Shown in pieces: positions 25,801-38,300 of a DNA stretch of 64,000 bases (within the stretch, counting starts at the first letter, position 1; every line of letters starts with the position of its first letter). A model generated the notes under the pieces. The model worked only from the letters and a program-made list of their open reading frames with translations, ran no database searches and was not told the DNA's origin. The DNA lies in NCBI GenBank assembly GCA_003290165.1, contig QNQO01000523.1:62001-126000 (forward strand), written 5' to 3'. The DNA comes from Berberis thunbergii. Its lineage: Eukaryota > Streptophyta > Magnoliopsida > Ranunculales > Berberidaceae. The position numbers and the translations under genes were made by a program.

Positions 25801-25967
25801 ATCTAATTAAAATTTCACCCCATCAAAACTAAACCAAACATTCACATACGACGCAGCTACAACATAAGTAAATTTATATTATTGTAACAAAAACAAAAAA
25901 AACTCAAAACCAAAGCTTTATGTAGAAAATTATTTATTATGATCATTGAAAACGCACGGGTGTTACA
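22871..25967 (-). mobile_element. Element G, 3' LTR (about 3.1 kb, minus strand)
   Basis: Read on the minus strand it starts TGTAACACCCGTGCG and ends near GGCGTGATA, the TGTAAC...GGCGTGACA form typical of chromovirus (Tekay/Del-like) LTRs. It shares long stretches with 26299-28140 and 32652-36361, for example 'cctaactatatgagta' and 'aagtggggacaca'. No coding capacity is seen; the short open frames inside are chance. Confidence 0.7.
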
Positions 25968-26298
25968 ATATATATACCTCAAAAGGAATCCTGTACTGAG
26001 ATCTGCTAAAAGGGCTAACTAAACACTTAGGATAACATACTACTAAAAAGAAAACTAAACGGAATAATGTCCCCCAATATTGACATTAAAATCAATATAT
26101 GATTAACCCCGCACACACAAGTCAAAGGAATCTTGTTATAAGGTTTCAATTAAGAATAAGAACGATATTAAGGGTTTAAGGTTTACCATCTACCACCTAA
26201 TCTCTAGACATCTACACTCTAACTCACCCATATCCATGTTTCAAAGATTAACTAGACCCTACCCCAACTTAGGCTAACTAAATGCTCTTATACCAAAC
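25968..26298 (-). other. Element G interior, only about 0.33 kb
   Basis: Lies between the two G LTRs. On the minus strand a PBS, TGGTATAAGAGC (26295-26284), differs by one base from the initiator-Met PBS TGGTATCAGAGC. It lies next to the right-hand LTR, so that one is the 5' LTR. No gag or pol remnant is visible; almost the whole interior has been deleted or was never coding. Confidence 0.65.
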
Positions 26299-28140
26299 TA
26301 TCATTCCCTGATTTTAAACGAAAATACTTATATCAACGTAGGATTATCCATTCCCCCCCAAATTCGGGGCGTGAAATTCAATAACAGAAGAACATTTAGC
26401 AACAACAACTGAGACAATTTAATAATTGAAACAAACTAAACAAAACAATAATCAGGAAACTCTTTGACGTTCGCCTCAACTATAGAAACTTCAATGACTG
26501 CCTACAAACTCTCTAACCTGAAAGGCTAATTGACTACGTTCCAATAAGAACGTACTCAAGAAGCTTGAACTTACTTCAATGGCTGCCTACAAACTCTCTA
26601 ACCAGCAATGTAGCTAGTATTAGTATCTTCATATCTAGTAATTAAAATAAGTTTACATAAGATAACATGAATTTACATGCAAAACAAAATAACAACAAAT
26701 AAACATGTAGTTCCTCAACAAGACAAACGTGTCATTAAAATAAATTCATATTGTATTTAACGTAAATATTTAATTTGCCTATACTTATGTTGTGGAGTTT
26801 GACGATGACAAGTCTGACTTGTAGAAATGTTGGTAGACTTGTCATCCTGCACGGAACAGTTTAATATAAGTAAATGAAATTTCAAAGTTTATAACTTCAT
26901 TAGAATTTTGTGATTTCTGACCAAACCAGTCAGAATTTGAGAAAACTCAAAAATAAAAAGTGTTCAGAACATCGTCCTTTACTAAAACTAGCATAACTAA
27001 GTAATTAGAGCAATCAAAAGGTGCCAAAAACCCAAATTCTTACAGATGGGTCTACTTAAAACCTGCATAACTCACTGTAGGTTGAGAATTTCGAAAACAT
27101 GCATTGCACAAAAACGTTCGGAATTGTGTCTTTTACTTGACTACAAAAATTCATAGTAAACCGAGTTACCCATTTTAGTTATAACTTATCAACTAATATT
27201 GTCATGTCCATACCTTATTTAATTAAACAAATTATTTATTTTTAGAGAATTGATCAATTAGACTATACTACATTCACACCACCTCCGTGCAGAACATACA
27301 TGCCCGATGTGCCTTTCTCATATAAAGGAGATTTTCCCCGTCATCCATGTTTAAGTGGGGACACATCACATATTGACATGCATCACCGGATACTCCTAAC
27401 TATATGAGTAACATAAAAGCTATTCTAGGGCTATCAATGCGCATAAGTCACTTCACAATTTTTACCGATAAATATCAAGCCTCTTTTAGGCAATATAAAA
27501 CCACCACCTTTCCATAAGATCCAACCCGTGTGTTACTTAATTTCTCTATAAGAAGGGATGCCCTACTCCTCAAGACCCAACCAGAAGGTTACTTAGTTTA
27601 TCTATAGGAGAGGGGAAATCATGAACAAAAAGAGGTGTGATAGTTTTAAGTGATTCAATTCCAGGTAATTAAAGTTTAAGGAATAAAAGTTTATCAATAT
27701 CATTTATTGTTATACCTCAAAAATCTTTCACAAAGCACGTTGTCATTCATAAATAAATTCACTCATTCTTTTGGTGAAACATAGTATTTGACCCATTGTC
27801 AATCATAAATAAGTCTACCACAATAACCATCAAATCCAATGATAACATGACACAAGTTGTGTTATATGCTTTGCACAATGAATGCCACCACGTGTAAATG
27901 TCATACTACCAACACATATAGAATAGATATGCAAACCAATATATGATTAATGAAATGTTTAACAACCAGCACACACCAAATACCTATGCAAAGTCACTAT
28001 GGATATATTGTACCATTGACATAATTTCAATATAACTTAGTCATCACAAGAATTCGTTCTAAGTTGATAATCACGTCACATTAATTTCACATACATAGGC
28101 ATGAATGCAAACACATTTATCATCCACTATATATAAGTTG
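26299..28140 (-). mobile_element. Element G, 5' LTR, first part (interrupted by A)
   Basis: Aligns to 22871-24650 throughout (same order of 'ggattatc', 'cctcaacaagac', 'atgcatcaccggatactcc', 'ataagttg' blocks). It stops at AGTTG (28136-28140), where element A begins, and resumes at 46273 after the same AGTTG. Confidence 0.75.
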
Positions 28141-28817
28141 TGATTATACATAAAAACGATCACGCCCCTGAGCCGTACACGTATTGTGATGATCTTGAGG
28201 AAATACAAACCCTAACATTAGCCCAACAATGAACAGGCCCAAGCGGTTCTAAGCCAGTTCAATCTAGTCCGCCAGGCGAACCCGGACAGACACAGCACGC
28301 TAGGCCCACACGTGTCACATCTGTCCTCAACACTGGTAAGCTCCCCCTAGGCAAGTATCTTGAGGATTTGCTTCGGACGGGCAGTTACAGCTGCTCTTTG
28401 CTCCCAACTAGGAAGCAAACACTAGAGTATCATCCACACAGGGAAACTCCCTTCTACAGAATGCTCTTGGATTGGGAACTATCTCCTACGTATCTAGGAG
28501 TGCAGAGCAAACAAGGAATTTTCCTCCTACAGCACAACTCATAATTAGATAGGGATATCCATGAAGATCTCCTTACTAAACTACGCCTGCGATGGCCTGG
28601 TTGAACCAGGACTCCTTGCACTATAAATAAGACATGAGGTTGGTAAGCCAAGGTACACTACAAATTCTCTGTTACAGAATTACACCTTCCTCAGAGCCCA
28701 GTCTGACTTTAGCATCGGAGTGTCATCGACCACCCCACGGTGGTTTGTGGCTCATGTGCGTTGCTTTGCAGGTCAACGCAACAAGGTCAAAGCAGGTAAC
28801 GAAAATCGACTGCATCA
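28141..28817 (+). mobile_element. Element A, 5' LTR
   Basis: 677 bp, TGATTATACATA to GACTGCATCA. Contains a TATA-like CTATAAATAA at 28621-28630. Matches 45656-46272 along its whole length except for about 60 bp missing from the latter. Confidence 0.85.
28621..28630 (+). promoter_or_regulatory. TATA-like box in LTR A
   Basis: CTATAAATAA in the 5' LTR of A. The equivalent box is present in both LTRs of B on the minus strand ('cttatttatag' near 47433 and 56040) but falls in the deletion of the 3' LTR of A. Confidence 0.6.
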
Positions 28818-28840
28818 GTTTGGCACCGTCCGTGGGGTCG
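28818..28840 (+). other. PBS region of element A
   Basis: 'gtttggcaccgtccgtgggg' follows the LTR end directly, as expected for a Tat-group PBS. Confidence 0.7.
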
Positions 28841-28892
28841 ACATAGTTATTAACTTTACACTAAACGTCGTCTCCTTTCAAAACACAGAGAA

Positions 28893-30410
28893 ATGGTGAC
28901 CACCAGGTCATGTAACAACAAGGAACCAGGGGACACGACGAACATTCCGGCCGTCCCTATAATGCTTCCTTCAGCAGCTCCTATTTTGCATGCGCAGCCA
29001 ACTCACGCTTCTGTACCAACAATAGCAGTAACAAGTTCCATAGTCGATACACTGGCATCCCAAATACAGCGGATTGCCCAAGCGGTGAAGGCTTTCACAT
29101 GACAAAATCCACCCTCTGCTAATGTAGACCAAGAACAACACAGACTTCCATCTTCAGCGGACAATAGGGAGCAAGCGTAGGAGAGCCAGGCCCCTGCCAG
29201 TTCCCATTGGACTAACGCTGAGCTCACCACCAGGACAGAGAGGCTAGGTCCAGGAACCCCCTCCGCAGAGGAGCACACGACCAGGATGTACTATATCGCC
29301 TCTCCGTCCCACCCTTGGTAGACCGAATCATGAGCGAAACACTTCTGAGGAAGTTCACTCCCCGAAGCTCGATTCCTATGACCGAACCACCGATCATTTC
29401 TATCATCTGCACCATTACCAGGACGTAATGGCGCTCAAGGAAGGATTTTAGTTTGTCATGTGTAGAACCGTTCCCACCAGTCTCAAAGGCCCTACATTGA
29501 CGTGGTTCCACAGCCTTCCACTAAAGTCAATCGACTCGTTCAAAACATTGGCAAAAGAGTTCCTGACATGTTTCGTCGGAAGCCAACATTTCAGAAAAGG
29601 CCCGCACTACATACTCTCTCTAAGGTAGAAGTCCGGAGAGACACTCTGAGAGTATGTCACATGCTTCAGCAACGAGCTGACCCTCATTGACGGGTGCAAC
29701 GACGATACAACTGTTACGACATTCACTGCGGGTCTCAAATAGAGAAAGCTCTTCGAGGACCTCACCTTGGAGCCCGTTCATGACAAGGGAAAACTCCTCA
29801 AGAACGTCCAGAGACACATCACCCTGGAGGTGTCAAGGACTGCCAAGAGAGAGAACAAAGGCGACAAGAAGCCCTCTGCTTCTAGGGACAAGAAGGAGGA
29901 AAAAAGACGCGAGGATGAGGAACAAAGGAAAAGGAAGTGCATCGATAACAGACTGGACCTTGGTCGACCCAGGACGGAGAAATCATCCAGCTTCATTGGA
30001 TCCAAAGCTGTGACACCCCTACATGCTAGTCTGTCGAATGTACTAAACTCCATGAAAAATTTGGAGGAATTGAAGTGGCCCCCGAAAACACGAGGAGACC
30101 TTGCCAAGTGGTACACCGACATGTACTGTGTGTACTAGAAGGAGGGCGGCCACAACACCAACAACTGCAAAGTTTGAGATATGAAGTAGAGTACTGGATC
30201 CGCAAAGCCAAATTGAAAGCCTTCGTGAAGTCTGAGAACCTAACAGAATAGATCAGAGACTTTGGAGGGAGTCAGTAAAAGAGATGGAGAATGAGACTCC
30301 TAGGATAATATACGTTCTTCATGGAATCAGACCAAATGAAGACCAGTAGTACAGGTCATGTAGGCGGACTCTGCCGGATATGCGGGCATGGCCCACGGAT
30401 GAGGACAAAC
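28893..30410 (+). pseudogene. Element A gag, Tat-like, degenerate
   Basis: Starts at the ATG at 28893 ('MVTTRSCNN'; the B copy starts 'MVITRSRNN'). The first 69 codons end at a stop after 'SQIQRIAQAVKAF'. Further pieces lie in changing frames: 'RDTLR', then 'NELTLIDGCNDDT' at about 29638-29710, then a lysine/glutamate-rich linker (about 29830-29960), then a zinc-finger-like 'EGGHNTNNCK' at about 30140-30175. Many stops and frameshifts mean no functional Gag can be made. The domain order is that of a Tat-lineage gag. Confidence 0.75.
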
Positions 30411-30448
30411 GCGTTCACTATTCAAGAATTTAGAACCCCATTCCCCTT

Positions 30449-31044
30449 TTGACTTTCAGGGACAAAGACCTCGATGGAGTCCGAGTGCTACACAATGACA
30501 CCTTGGTCATCTCTGTTTCCATCGCAAAACGGAAAGTGAAGGGATCTCACATTGACACTGGGAGCTCGCTCAAAGTTCTGTTTTACAATGCTTTCCGTAG
30601 CATGTACCTCAAGGTGGAAAGCCTAGCGCCATCGGAGCACTCGCTGATCGGATTCAGTGGGGAGAATGTTTTCCCCTTGGAAAGATAAGATTAGCTACGG
30701 TGGTTGGAGAACCGCGGCTGAAGAAGGTCATATTTTTGGACTTCGTGATGGTGTACGCGTCGTCATCCTACAACCTTATCCTGGGAAGACCATGGCTCCA
30801 CAAAATGGAAGCAATGGTCTCTACCCTTATTCAGTGTGTTAAGTTTACTTCTAACCACTCTGAAGAAACAATACGCGGAAACCAGCCTACAGCACTTGGC
30901 TACCACTATGCCGCACTGAAACAAATAGAGTGTTCCCAAATTCAACTACATCATGCAAAACAGCCTGACCCAGTGCAAGACCAAAAGATGGGAAAGACAC
31001 CCTTTCCAAGCGGTACAGGAGCAATCAACTCTCCCACCCAGTGA
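30449..31044 (+). pseudogene. Element A retropepsin-like protease, frameshifted
   Basis: Aspartic protease region. The first part (30449-30688) has the catalytic motif D-T-G-S-S at residues 36-40 (about 30554-30568). The frame is lost near 30680 and continues in another frame from 30700 with 'NLILGRPWLHKMEAMVST', the flap-to-C-terminal motif of plant Ty3/gypsy proteases. The alignment with the B copy (54323-53814) is continuous across the break. The frame ends at 31044 with no reverse transcriptase behind it. Confidence 0.8.
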
Positions 31045-31456
31045 GTCATAAAGGCAATGGCAAACTGGAACACATCTCCCCAACATTCCGTAGGAGCGGA
31101 GATCTGCCCCTCTGCAGGGTATACTCTTCAGTGACCTATATAACGCCTCGACAGTCCGCTAAAACGATCCGTGAGAGCAACCCAAATTCACTTCAAGGCT
31201 AGAATCAGTTTCTCTCTGTCAACAGTTAGTTTGCTTTAAGTTGTTTGTTTTCCTTTCCTTAGTAAATATTGAGTTTTACTTCTTTAAAAGCTTATGTGAT
31301 TCGCAATAATTTAAGAAATAAAGGAAGAATTTTAGAAACAAACTCTATTGATTATTGGAAAGATGTAACAACAAGCACCTTGAGGTGGATACAAAAGACT
31401 ACATATTGCGAACGCCCTGAGGCGGATACAAAAGACTACATACTACAGGCATCTGA
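31045..31456 (+). other. Spacer after protease of element A
   Basis: No coding signal on the plus strand. At 31380-31445 a 40-bp unit containing 'cggatacaaaagactacata' is present twice in tandem. It corresponds to the 3' end of antisense unit 2, where B has 'gtatccgcctcagggcg' on its plus strand. Confidence 0.4.
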
Positions 31457-32190
31457 TCAACATGGAGTGAGGACTTGCTCAAATTGTTTGACCTTGTAAG
31501 CGACACAAACAATCCAGGGCAAGCTATCTGCAAGTAAAATAACGCTCCATGGAACGCCGCCATCAAATAAGGTCTGCAAGGGTACAAAATCAGCAACCAA
31601 CAGCACCGGCAAAAACTCAGACCCAATTCCCACACTTCGTGAACTTGGGACAAGTATCAGGTGAACTCGGAATGCATACACCTTCCTGCACAAGGGGGAC
31701 TAAAATATTTCGGAATCGATGGCCCACTCCACCAAGCCATGTCCAATTCCACTTTCAACGACTTCCAGCGCAAGGGATCGACAATGTTAGTCAAGAAGTG
31801 GCGGAGGTAGCCACCACAGAGTAAGACGCAGATGTTATCTCTAAGATCAAGCACTCAGGAACAATGATAAGGCACCTGCATATAAAAGACAGACTCTTCC
31901 TTTCGAACAGAATCCGTACTACTTCTCTGAGATATGAAAAGAGATTACGAGACCTCAGTGGATTAACTATGTGCCCACCCACAACAGGTGACCACGCATA
32001 CCATCAACTATCATCATGCCTGGTCAATTTAAATGTCAGAACATTCAAAAACTCTAGTGATGAAAACTCAAAGCATTTTCCTCCACCTTTGGAAAACTCA
32101 AAGCATCTTCTCCAAACAAGAATATTACAGGAAACAAACCCAGCAAAAGATGGTGCCTTCAACGATTGGAAAACACCATTATACAGACAT
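31457..32190 (-). pseudogene. Antisense unit 2 of element A (broken ORF)
   Basis: Read on the minus strand, a broken frame matches the plus-strand ORF at 52438-53180 in B. Shared blocks in order: 'SLEFLNVLTF' (B: 'SLESSNVMTI'), 'NLFSYLREVVR' (B: 'NFFSYFEEEIQ'), 'SLSF..RC', 'LEITSA' (B: 'SKITPA'), 'LVEWAID' (B: 'LSEWTID'), 'LILVPS'. A TATA-like 'tgtataatgg' lies just upstream on the minus strand at about 32188-32179. I do not recognise the protein family. Several stops and frameshifts are present. Confidence 0.55.
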
Positions 32191-32487
32191 AGTGGTTCAC
32201 CAAGCGGGCACTCTAGCATTAACTGCATAGAATTGAATGTCGTATGGGAAATAGAAGACAACGGTTTCCAAGGAAACTGCACAGACTACATCAATCAATT
32301 AATGGAGCTGCACGCAACCCAATCAATTAATAGGGAGTAGCCGATACTCAACTGTCACGCAACCTACGCCATACACGTGTCATCGTGCAATCAACGCCGT
32401 ACACGCAACGTACTGCACAGGAAACCCTAGCCCTTCCTTTACGGGCCCATGGGCTCAGCATGTTATTCAAACATTACCCTGTCACAT
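32191..32487 (+). other. Junction region with internal PPT-like motif, element A
   Basis: Contains 'aattaatagggagtagcc' at about 32325-32342, which aligns with the PPT-like motif at 52283-52306 of B (minus strand). It then runs to the C insertion in sequence resembling the start of an H-type LTR. No ORF of its own. Confidence 0.4.
32483..32487 (+). repeat. Target duplication CACAT, left
   Basis: CACAT immediately before the left LTR of C; the identical CACAT is at 41382-41386 after the right LTR. Confidence 0.85.
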
Positions 32488-32651
32488 TGTGAGACCCAAA
32501 AATAATCCTTGGCCCTATAGGATAAGGAAGCCCGAAGATTTGGGTTGTTCCCGAGAATCTTAAAAAATTAGCCATGAAAGTCACAAAAAGAGATTGCCCA
32601 AGTTTGGGCTCAATGCAGCGCAGCAAAATACTTTTTTCTCAGTAGAAGAGT
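32488..32651 (+). mobile_element. Element C, 5' LTR, first part
   Basis: First 164 bp of the LTR, matching 40745 onward; it is interrupted by the solo LTR at 32652 and resumes at 36362. Confidence 0.85.
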
Positions 32652-35600
32652 TGTCACGCCCCGATTTTCGAAGAAAACAAAAATCCCAAAATCCACATAG
32701 GATTATCTGTTTCCCCAAAACTCGAGACGTGAATCCAATAACAATAGAAACATTTAGCAGCAACGACTAAAACATAGTTTAGAAAATAAAACAAACTAAA
32801 ATTTATAATAAAACTCTAACCAGGAAATTCCGACGTCGCTAGCCCCACTAGCGAAACTCCAGTAACGCTGCTCAAAAGTCTCTAAACCTTAAAGGCTAAT
32901 CGGCTACATTCCCAAAGGAATGTACCCAAGAAGAAAAGCTCATTTGGGTCAGCAATAAAGCTGGTGTGAGAAACCTTCATCCCAAAATCAATAAAATCGC
33001 ACGTGATAAACATCAAGCTAAATACAAATAATATACAAACACACCAACAGGTAGTTCCTCGATGAGGCAAAAGTGTGATGCAAGAAAATACAGTTCAAAG
33101 AATTTAGTTCCTCATCGAGGCCATCATATCATCATCCCAATTAAGTAAAATTGCACTTGCTTACACTTACCCGGTAGAAGTTGATTATGGCAAGTCTGAC
33201 CTGCAGAAATATTAGTGGACTTTCCATCCTGCATGAAAAGGATTAGAAACAATACAAACGTAATTTATTCATTTTTATTTGAATTTGGTTCATCTTTTAA
33301 CGGATTGATCACTTAGACGATACCACATTCGCACCACCTCCGTGCCAAACGTACATGCCCGTATGCCTCTCTCAAATAAAGGAGGACTACTCCGTCATCC
33401 ATGCCTAAGTGGGGACATCACATACAGGCATGCATCGCGGATACTCCTAACTATATGAGTACCAAAAGCCACTCTTGGGCTATCAATGCGCATAAACTCA
33501 TGTCACATTTTTGACGGATAAATATCATAGCATAGTTTAGGCATACAAATTCACCTCATTTTCGCAAGACTAACCCGAGGGTTATTTTAGTTTCTCTAGT
33601 AGGAAATAGGTGCCCCAACTCCGCAAGACGACCCGCTGGTCATTTAGTTTCTCTAGTAAGAGAGGGGAAATAATAAACAAAGGAAGTGTGGTAGTTCTAT
33701 GTGATACAATTCCAAGTGATTAAATTTTCAGAAATCAAAGTTTACCAATATCATTTATTTTTTATATTTCGAAATTCATCCACGATGACATTTTGTCATT
33801 TCTAAATCGATTCACAATCGTATCCACCCACATTTTTTGGCAACCAACATTTTCATATACAAACTTTTTGTAATAGGGCGGGGATCAAAACCCATTTAAT
33901 ACAAGAAATAAATTCTTTTCAGCAACGCAATCTACATAACAATCAAATTTAAGTCACAAACATACAAATGTAACTTCGTAGAATCATGCAAATACCCAAA
34001 ACATGAACCCAGCAAGGTAGGAGAAACTCATGCATCAAACAGATCACAGTAGTAAAGATCACGCGTTTGCGACACAAAACACCACGAATAAGGCAACCTC
34101 ATTCTCAAACATGCCTAAAATCTCATAATGGATTACCTGAAATGAAACCCGTCATTTCCATACAAGCAATATACATACAGTATACACCAATTAAAATGAC
34201 CAGCCCTAAGATAATCCCTCTTCCAATGTTAACAAGAAAATTCTTCACAACAGTATGGATTCAATTCAATCCTTCAATGTTTCCTATCATCAACGTCTTT
34301 CTCTCCCTAATACAACTTCAAATAGGTTACTTCCACACATGCTGCCATCACATAAATCAAACAACCCCATAACTCCCTCAAAGACATGAATAAGGATCAC
34401 TTTCACAACTAAAATGGAATACCTTTAATTATGTGATCTTATTTTCTACTTTTGCATATGTTAAGACTCGGTCCACCTCACTTGTCGTTCACCATGTTGA
34501 ACACACAAAACTGATATCTAAGTTTTGAATATATATATATATCTTATGATGATCCAATTAGATATGTTTATTCAACTCTTTCAATCATGAGTATCCAATC
34601 AAGGATAAAGTATGACAATGGCTAAAAGATGAAGGACTAAGAGTTTAGAATATTCAATCATACTTAACATCTATCAAACAAATTAGAATAATGATGAACA
34701 TATCCCCACTGAATTGCTTATCCAAAGAGATGAAGGGCTAAGAGTTTCACTTACACCTTACACCCAAAACCTTTGAAATGGGATTTAAATCAAGCAATAT
34801 AAACAAGCCTAAGAATCCAATCCAAGCCTAAGAATCCAATCATACATTCTTATTGATAATAACACCACATAAATGATAACTCTAGCTTTTCCACCAAATT
34901 CTAGTGTTCACCCAATAAATAACAATTTAACCACAGAAGAACCAAAACCAATGAATCAAGTTGTATAACATGAGTATGATTTCAAACATTGTTAGCTATC
35001 CTTCCTATTGATACATTTTGTTCGGAAGACGCCAGCAAGGATAGGAAATTCCTAGTTTTGTCACGCTATAATGTCTCATGTTCAAAAAAATAGTTTCTAT
35101 CAATTAAGATTGTGTTGGGTTGAGAAAACTAATTTTACTGAAAACTAGTAACCAAAAACAAAGAAGATAGGGTGAACGTGTGACCTCCAAGTACACGTTT
35201 TCTCTCAATTCATCAAAAATCAAACCAAACCCACAATCCAAAATCATCAAAAACACACAAATACAGGTCATCACACCACCAAACCAAAATCCGAATCATA
35301 ACCACAGATCCTCACAACAAAACTCACAAACCCCATCATCAAATCCAAAAAAAAATTACTAATTCAGTCAAAAAACAAGGATCGCAAGATACAGGGAATA
35401 AGAAAACTCACAAATTCAGTCTCTCCATCCATCACCACGGCATGTGGCCTCCCAAGCACATCCTCACAAAAATCCTCATCTGAAATCAAATAATAGGGCG
35501 TCCTCACGGACTCTGCCTGCGTCTCCCAATTATCTCTCAAAGAATAAGCACAATCTCCAGCAACCAATCCGCCACTTCTTCTCAAACTCACGCACCGAAA

Positions 35601-36361
35601 CGTCGCAAAGGATAAGTTTTTCGCCTGCTCTACTCGAGAAAACAAAACCCCCATTTCATTAGAAGGTTTACTAAACTAACGGTGTCTAACAAGGGCATTA
35701 ACTTCTCTTCTCAAACCATGGGTGGGCTTCGGATACTGTCGAATCCTCAAGACTATATTGTGCGTTGAAAACGGATTGGGCGACAAATTTGATAAAGAGG
35801 AGAGATCCTCTGGGCTCAATTTGATGGACAAAATTCTGGGTTTCTTCGCAATTCAAAGATCAGTTTGATAAGTCGATTGCGAATAGAAACCGTTCAAGCT
35901 GAAAATATTATCTCCCCGCTTTCGATTCGAAGCAAATGCATTCATAATAGACGACCGATCACATTGAAAACCCTAGCAACCGACTCCCGATTTCTCCAAA
36001 TTCGCCAAAAAGGAAGTTTGATGTTGCATCACTTCACTGCTAAGGTGATCAACTCCTTCTCCTTCGATTGCTTCCCTGCTACCAAGCAGACCAAACATCA
36101 CCACCATTCCCAGCGCCGCCATCGAAGAAGAAAAAAATGAGGAAGAACAACTCTTCCTGTTGCACAACAGAAGAAGAAGGAATGGTTTTTCTTTATATAG
36201 TGTGGGTGGCTATTCGTCCCTACTAAATTTTGAGAGCACCCGCCCTTTTAACTCAAAAAATAAACCCTAACATTTTGAAACCTGAATTTAATTAAATGGA
36301 ACCCTATTTTATTTCATTAAAAATAAAATAAATTATCTTTATGAAATTTAGGGTTGTTACA
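32652..36361 (-). mobile_element. Solo LTR D4 (chromovirus-like, minus strand)
   Basis: 3,710 bp from TGTCACGCCCCGATTTTCG to GGGTTGTTACA in plus orientation, i.e. TGTAACAACCC...GGGGCGTGACA on the minus strand. Flanks are AGAGT (32647-32651) and GGAGT (36362-36366), a 5-bp target duplication with one change. The other LTR of C (around 40885-40900, 'cagcagaggagtagtg') shows the uninterrupted site. A TATA-like box on the minus strand (TATATAAAG, near 36200) precedes a C/T-rich leader. No PBS, PPT or coding region, hence a solo LTR. Same family as the LTRs of element G. Confidence 0.8.
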
Positions 36362-36876
36362 GGAGTAGTGTTCAGCGCTGAAGACCATGTTCAGCTGAAT
36401 ACACAAGCTTGCAAGAGAGGTGTCACCAAACAGAAAGTTACAACCGCCAACGGGAGGTTACAACTATCTACGGAAGTTACAACTACCTGAGAGAAGTTAC
36501 AACTGCCTAAGAGAAGTTACAACCGCCTTCAAGTAGATAACTTACTCATTTGCCACATGTCTCACAAATCCGCCACGTGTCTCACTCATCCGCTAGCAGT
36601 TTACTCATTCTGCCTCTATAAATAGCCAAACACAAATTCATTTGGAGGTAACTTTTTATTGATTCAGAATTTTATTTTCAAATATAGAGATATAAACATT
36701 TTTCTGAAAACATTGTTCTAACTTTGGCATCAGAGTCCTCATGGCAGGCACCAAACCGGTGTCAAGAATTAACTTCTATTTTATGCAGATTACTCCACGT
36801 GATCAACACGTGATTCTATCTTATGCAGATTGTTCCGTGTGATCAGCACGCGATCTGGTGGAAATTTGCATCCACA
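36362..36876 (+). mobile_element. Element C, 5' LTR, second part
   Basis: Remainder of the LTR, ending CATCCACA. Contains about four repeats of a 20-22 bp unit built on 'agttacaac' (36440-36530) and a TATA box 'ctataaatag' at about 36616. Both features recur in the 3' LTR. Confidence 0.85.
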
Positions 36877-36898
36877 AATTGGTGCTTTTAATGAGAGC
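36877..36898 (+). other. Candidate PBS of element C
   Basis: 'attggtgcttttaatgagag' follows the LTR directly. This form is common in plant Ty3/gypsy elements of the Tat group; I did not assign the tRNA. Confidence 0.5.
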
Positions 36899-37105
36899 TT
36901 GAATCAAATTCATTGCATGCTCTCTTCCATTCACAAAAAAAAAAAACCTTTCATTCATTCAGTTTCAATTTCATTCACAAACACTTTTATTTTCAATTCA
37001 ATACAATGGTGGGAACTCAAAAATAATGTTACAAGGTATTATGCTCGTACAAGGCTGCCATCGTCATCACGGGTTTAGCCGTTACCAGTCGAACAACCAC
37101 TGATA

Positions 37106-38300
37106 GTGGGTCCGCCACCTCTTGCTGACCATCAATCGCAACCTTCTGCTACAAGCCAAATGGAGATGACACAACAAGAAAATCTTGCAGGTCAGATTGC
37201 CAATCTGACCAAAATATTGGAAGAACAAACTCAGGTGGTGGAGCGATTAGTGAGTGAACAACCAAGACAGACAACACATCGCCGTCTACCAGCAGATCAT
37301 GCGCATAGAAGTGGAAGTAGTCATCCATCAAAGGGAAACAATCCCTTTGGAAGCATTAATTCGATATTAGGGCCACGAGTAAATGTGCACTCTAGGCTCG
37401 GACCTCAAACGGGAGTCTTCTCAAGGTTGGGCTCCCAAGCAACTATGCACTCAAGGCTAGGACCGCAGACTACACCCAATATAAGTGGTCGACGCAGAAG
37501 ACAGAATCCCGATGGATGCGAACAACGCAGAGGACCAGATCTAGATCACTACACTAATTTGTCCCCACATTCAGAGGCTCGTCAAATTCAAGAGGAGTCT
37601 TCAGGTGAATCCTATTGAGACTCTACCTTACTCACATTCAGGTAAGTCACAATCAAATTCAGAAAATAAGGAGTCATCGACCGTAGATAATCAGAATCGA
37701 AATCACCATACGGCCGATCAGTAGGATACACACAAGCCCTTTGGGAGCAGATGATGTGGCACGAATGGCAAAAGGGTTGTTGATTAATTTACAAGTTATG
37801 AGAAATCCAGATGATACTCTGCGCAGAGAAGTGTCATTGGTAAACACTTCACCTTTTACAAATGATATTGAAGGGGATCCTCCACCAACAAAGTTTACCA
37901 TACCAACCTTTACTCCTTTCAAAGGAGATTTTGATCCTGAGAGACACTTGAAGCATTTTGGAAGTCTCATGACTCTACACAAAAATGATGACCCACTTAT
38001 GTGCAAAATATTTACAATGACTTTAGAAGCAGTGGCCCAAAATTGTTTCACACCCCTCGGTCGATCAACAATTTTGGAGAGCTCTCCCTTACTTTTACAA
38101 AAGAGGATTCATCCTATCAAACCATAAAAAAATATGTTGACTACCTCTTCAACATAAAGAAAAAGTCAAATGAATCTCTCATAAACTTCATCAAAATATT
38201 TAAGGTAGAAAGGGAGAACATAAATGGGTGTGATGACCAAATTGTATCATTAGCTTTCAAGAAGGGTCTGCCCGCAGATCACATATTGTATGGCAAATAG
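37106..38300 (+). pseudogene. Element C gag, three fragments
   Basis: Fragment 1 (37106-37618, 170 aa) is a glutamine/arginine-rich N-terminal region with 'SRLGPQ'-type repeats. Fragment 2 (37741 on) holds the gag core: 'PFTNDIEGD', 'FTPFKGDFDPERHLKHF', 'LMCKIFTMTLEAVAQN'. A missing or extra base near 38045 shifts the frame; fragment 3 (to 38300) continues with 'GELSLTFTKED', 'SNESLINFIKIFK' and 'KKGLPADHILYGK'. Together this is one retrotransposon gag domain with two frameshifts and a TAG at 38298-38300. Tat/Ogre-like by motif order. Confidence 0.75.

Noticed and set aside
31045..32487. Search for reverse transcriptase or RNase H after the protease of A and B
   Set aside because: No RT blocks were seen in any frame in either copy; the space is filled by antisense unit 2.
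35364..36167. Host exon candidates (serine/arginine-rich frames, 'RRHRRRKK' end)
   Set aside because: They lie in the leader part of solo LTR D4 downstream of its minus-strand TATA box; no conserved domain.
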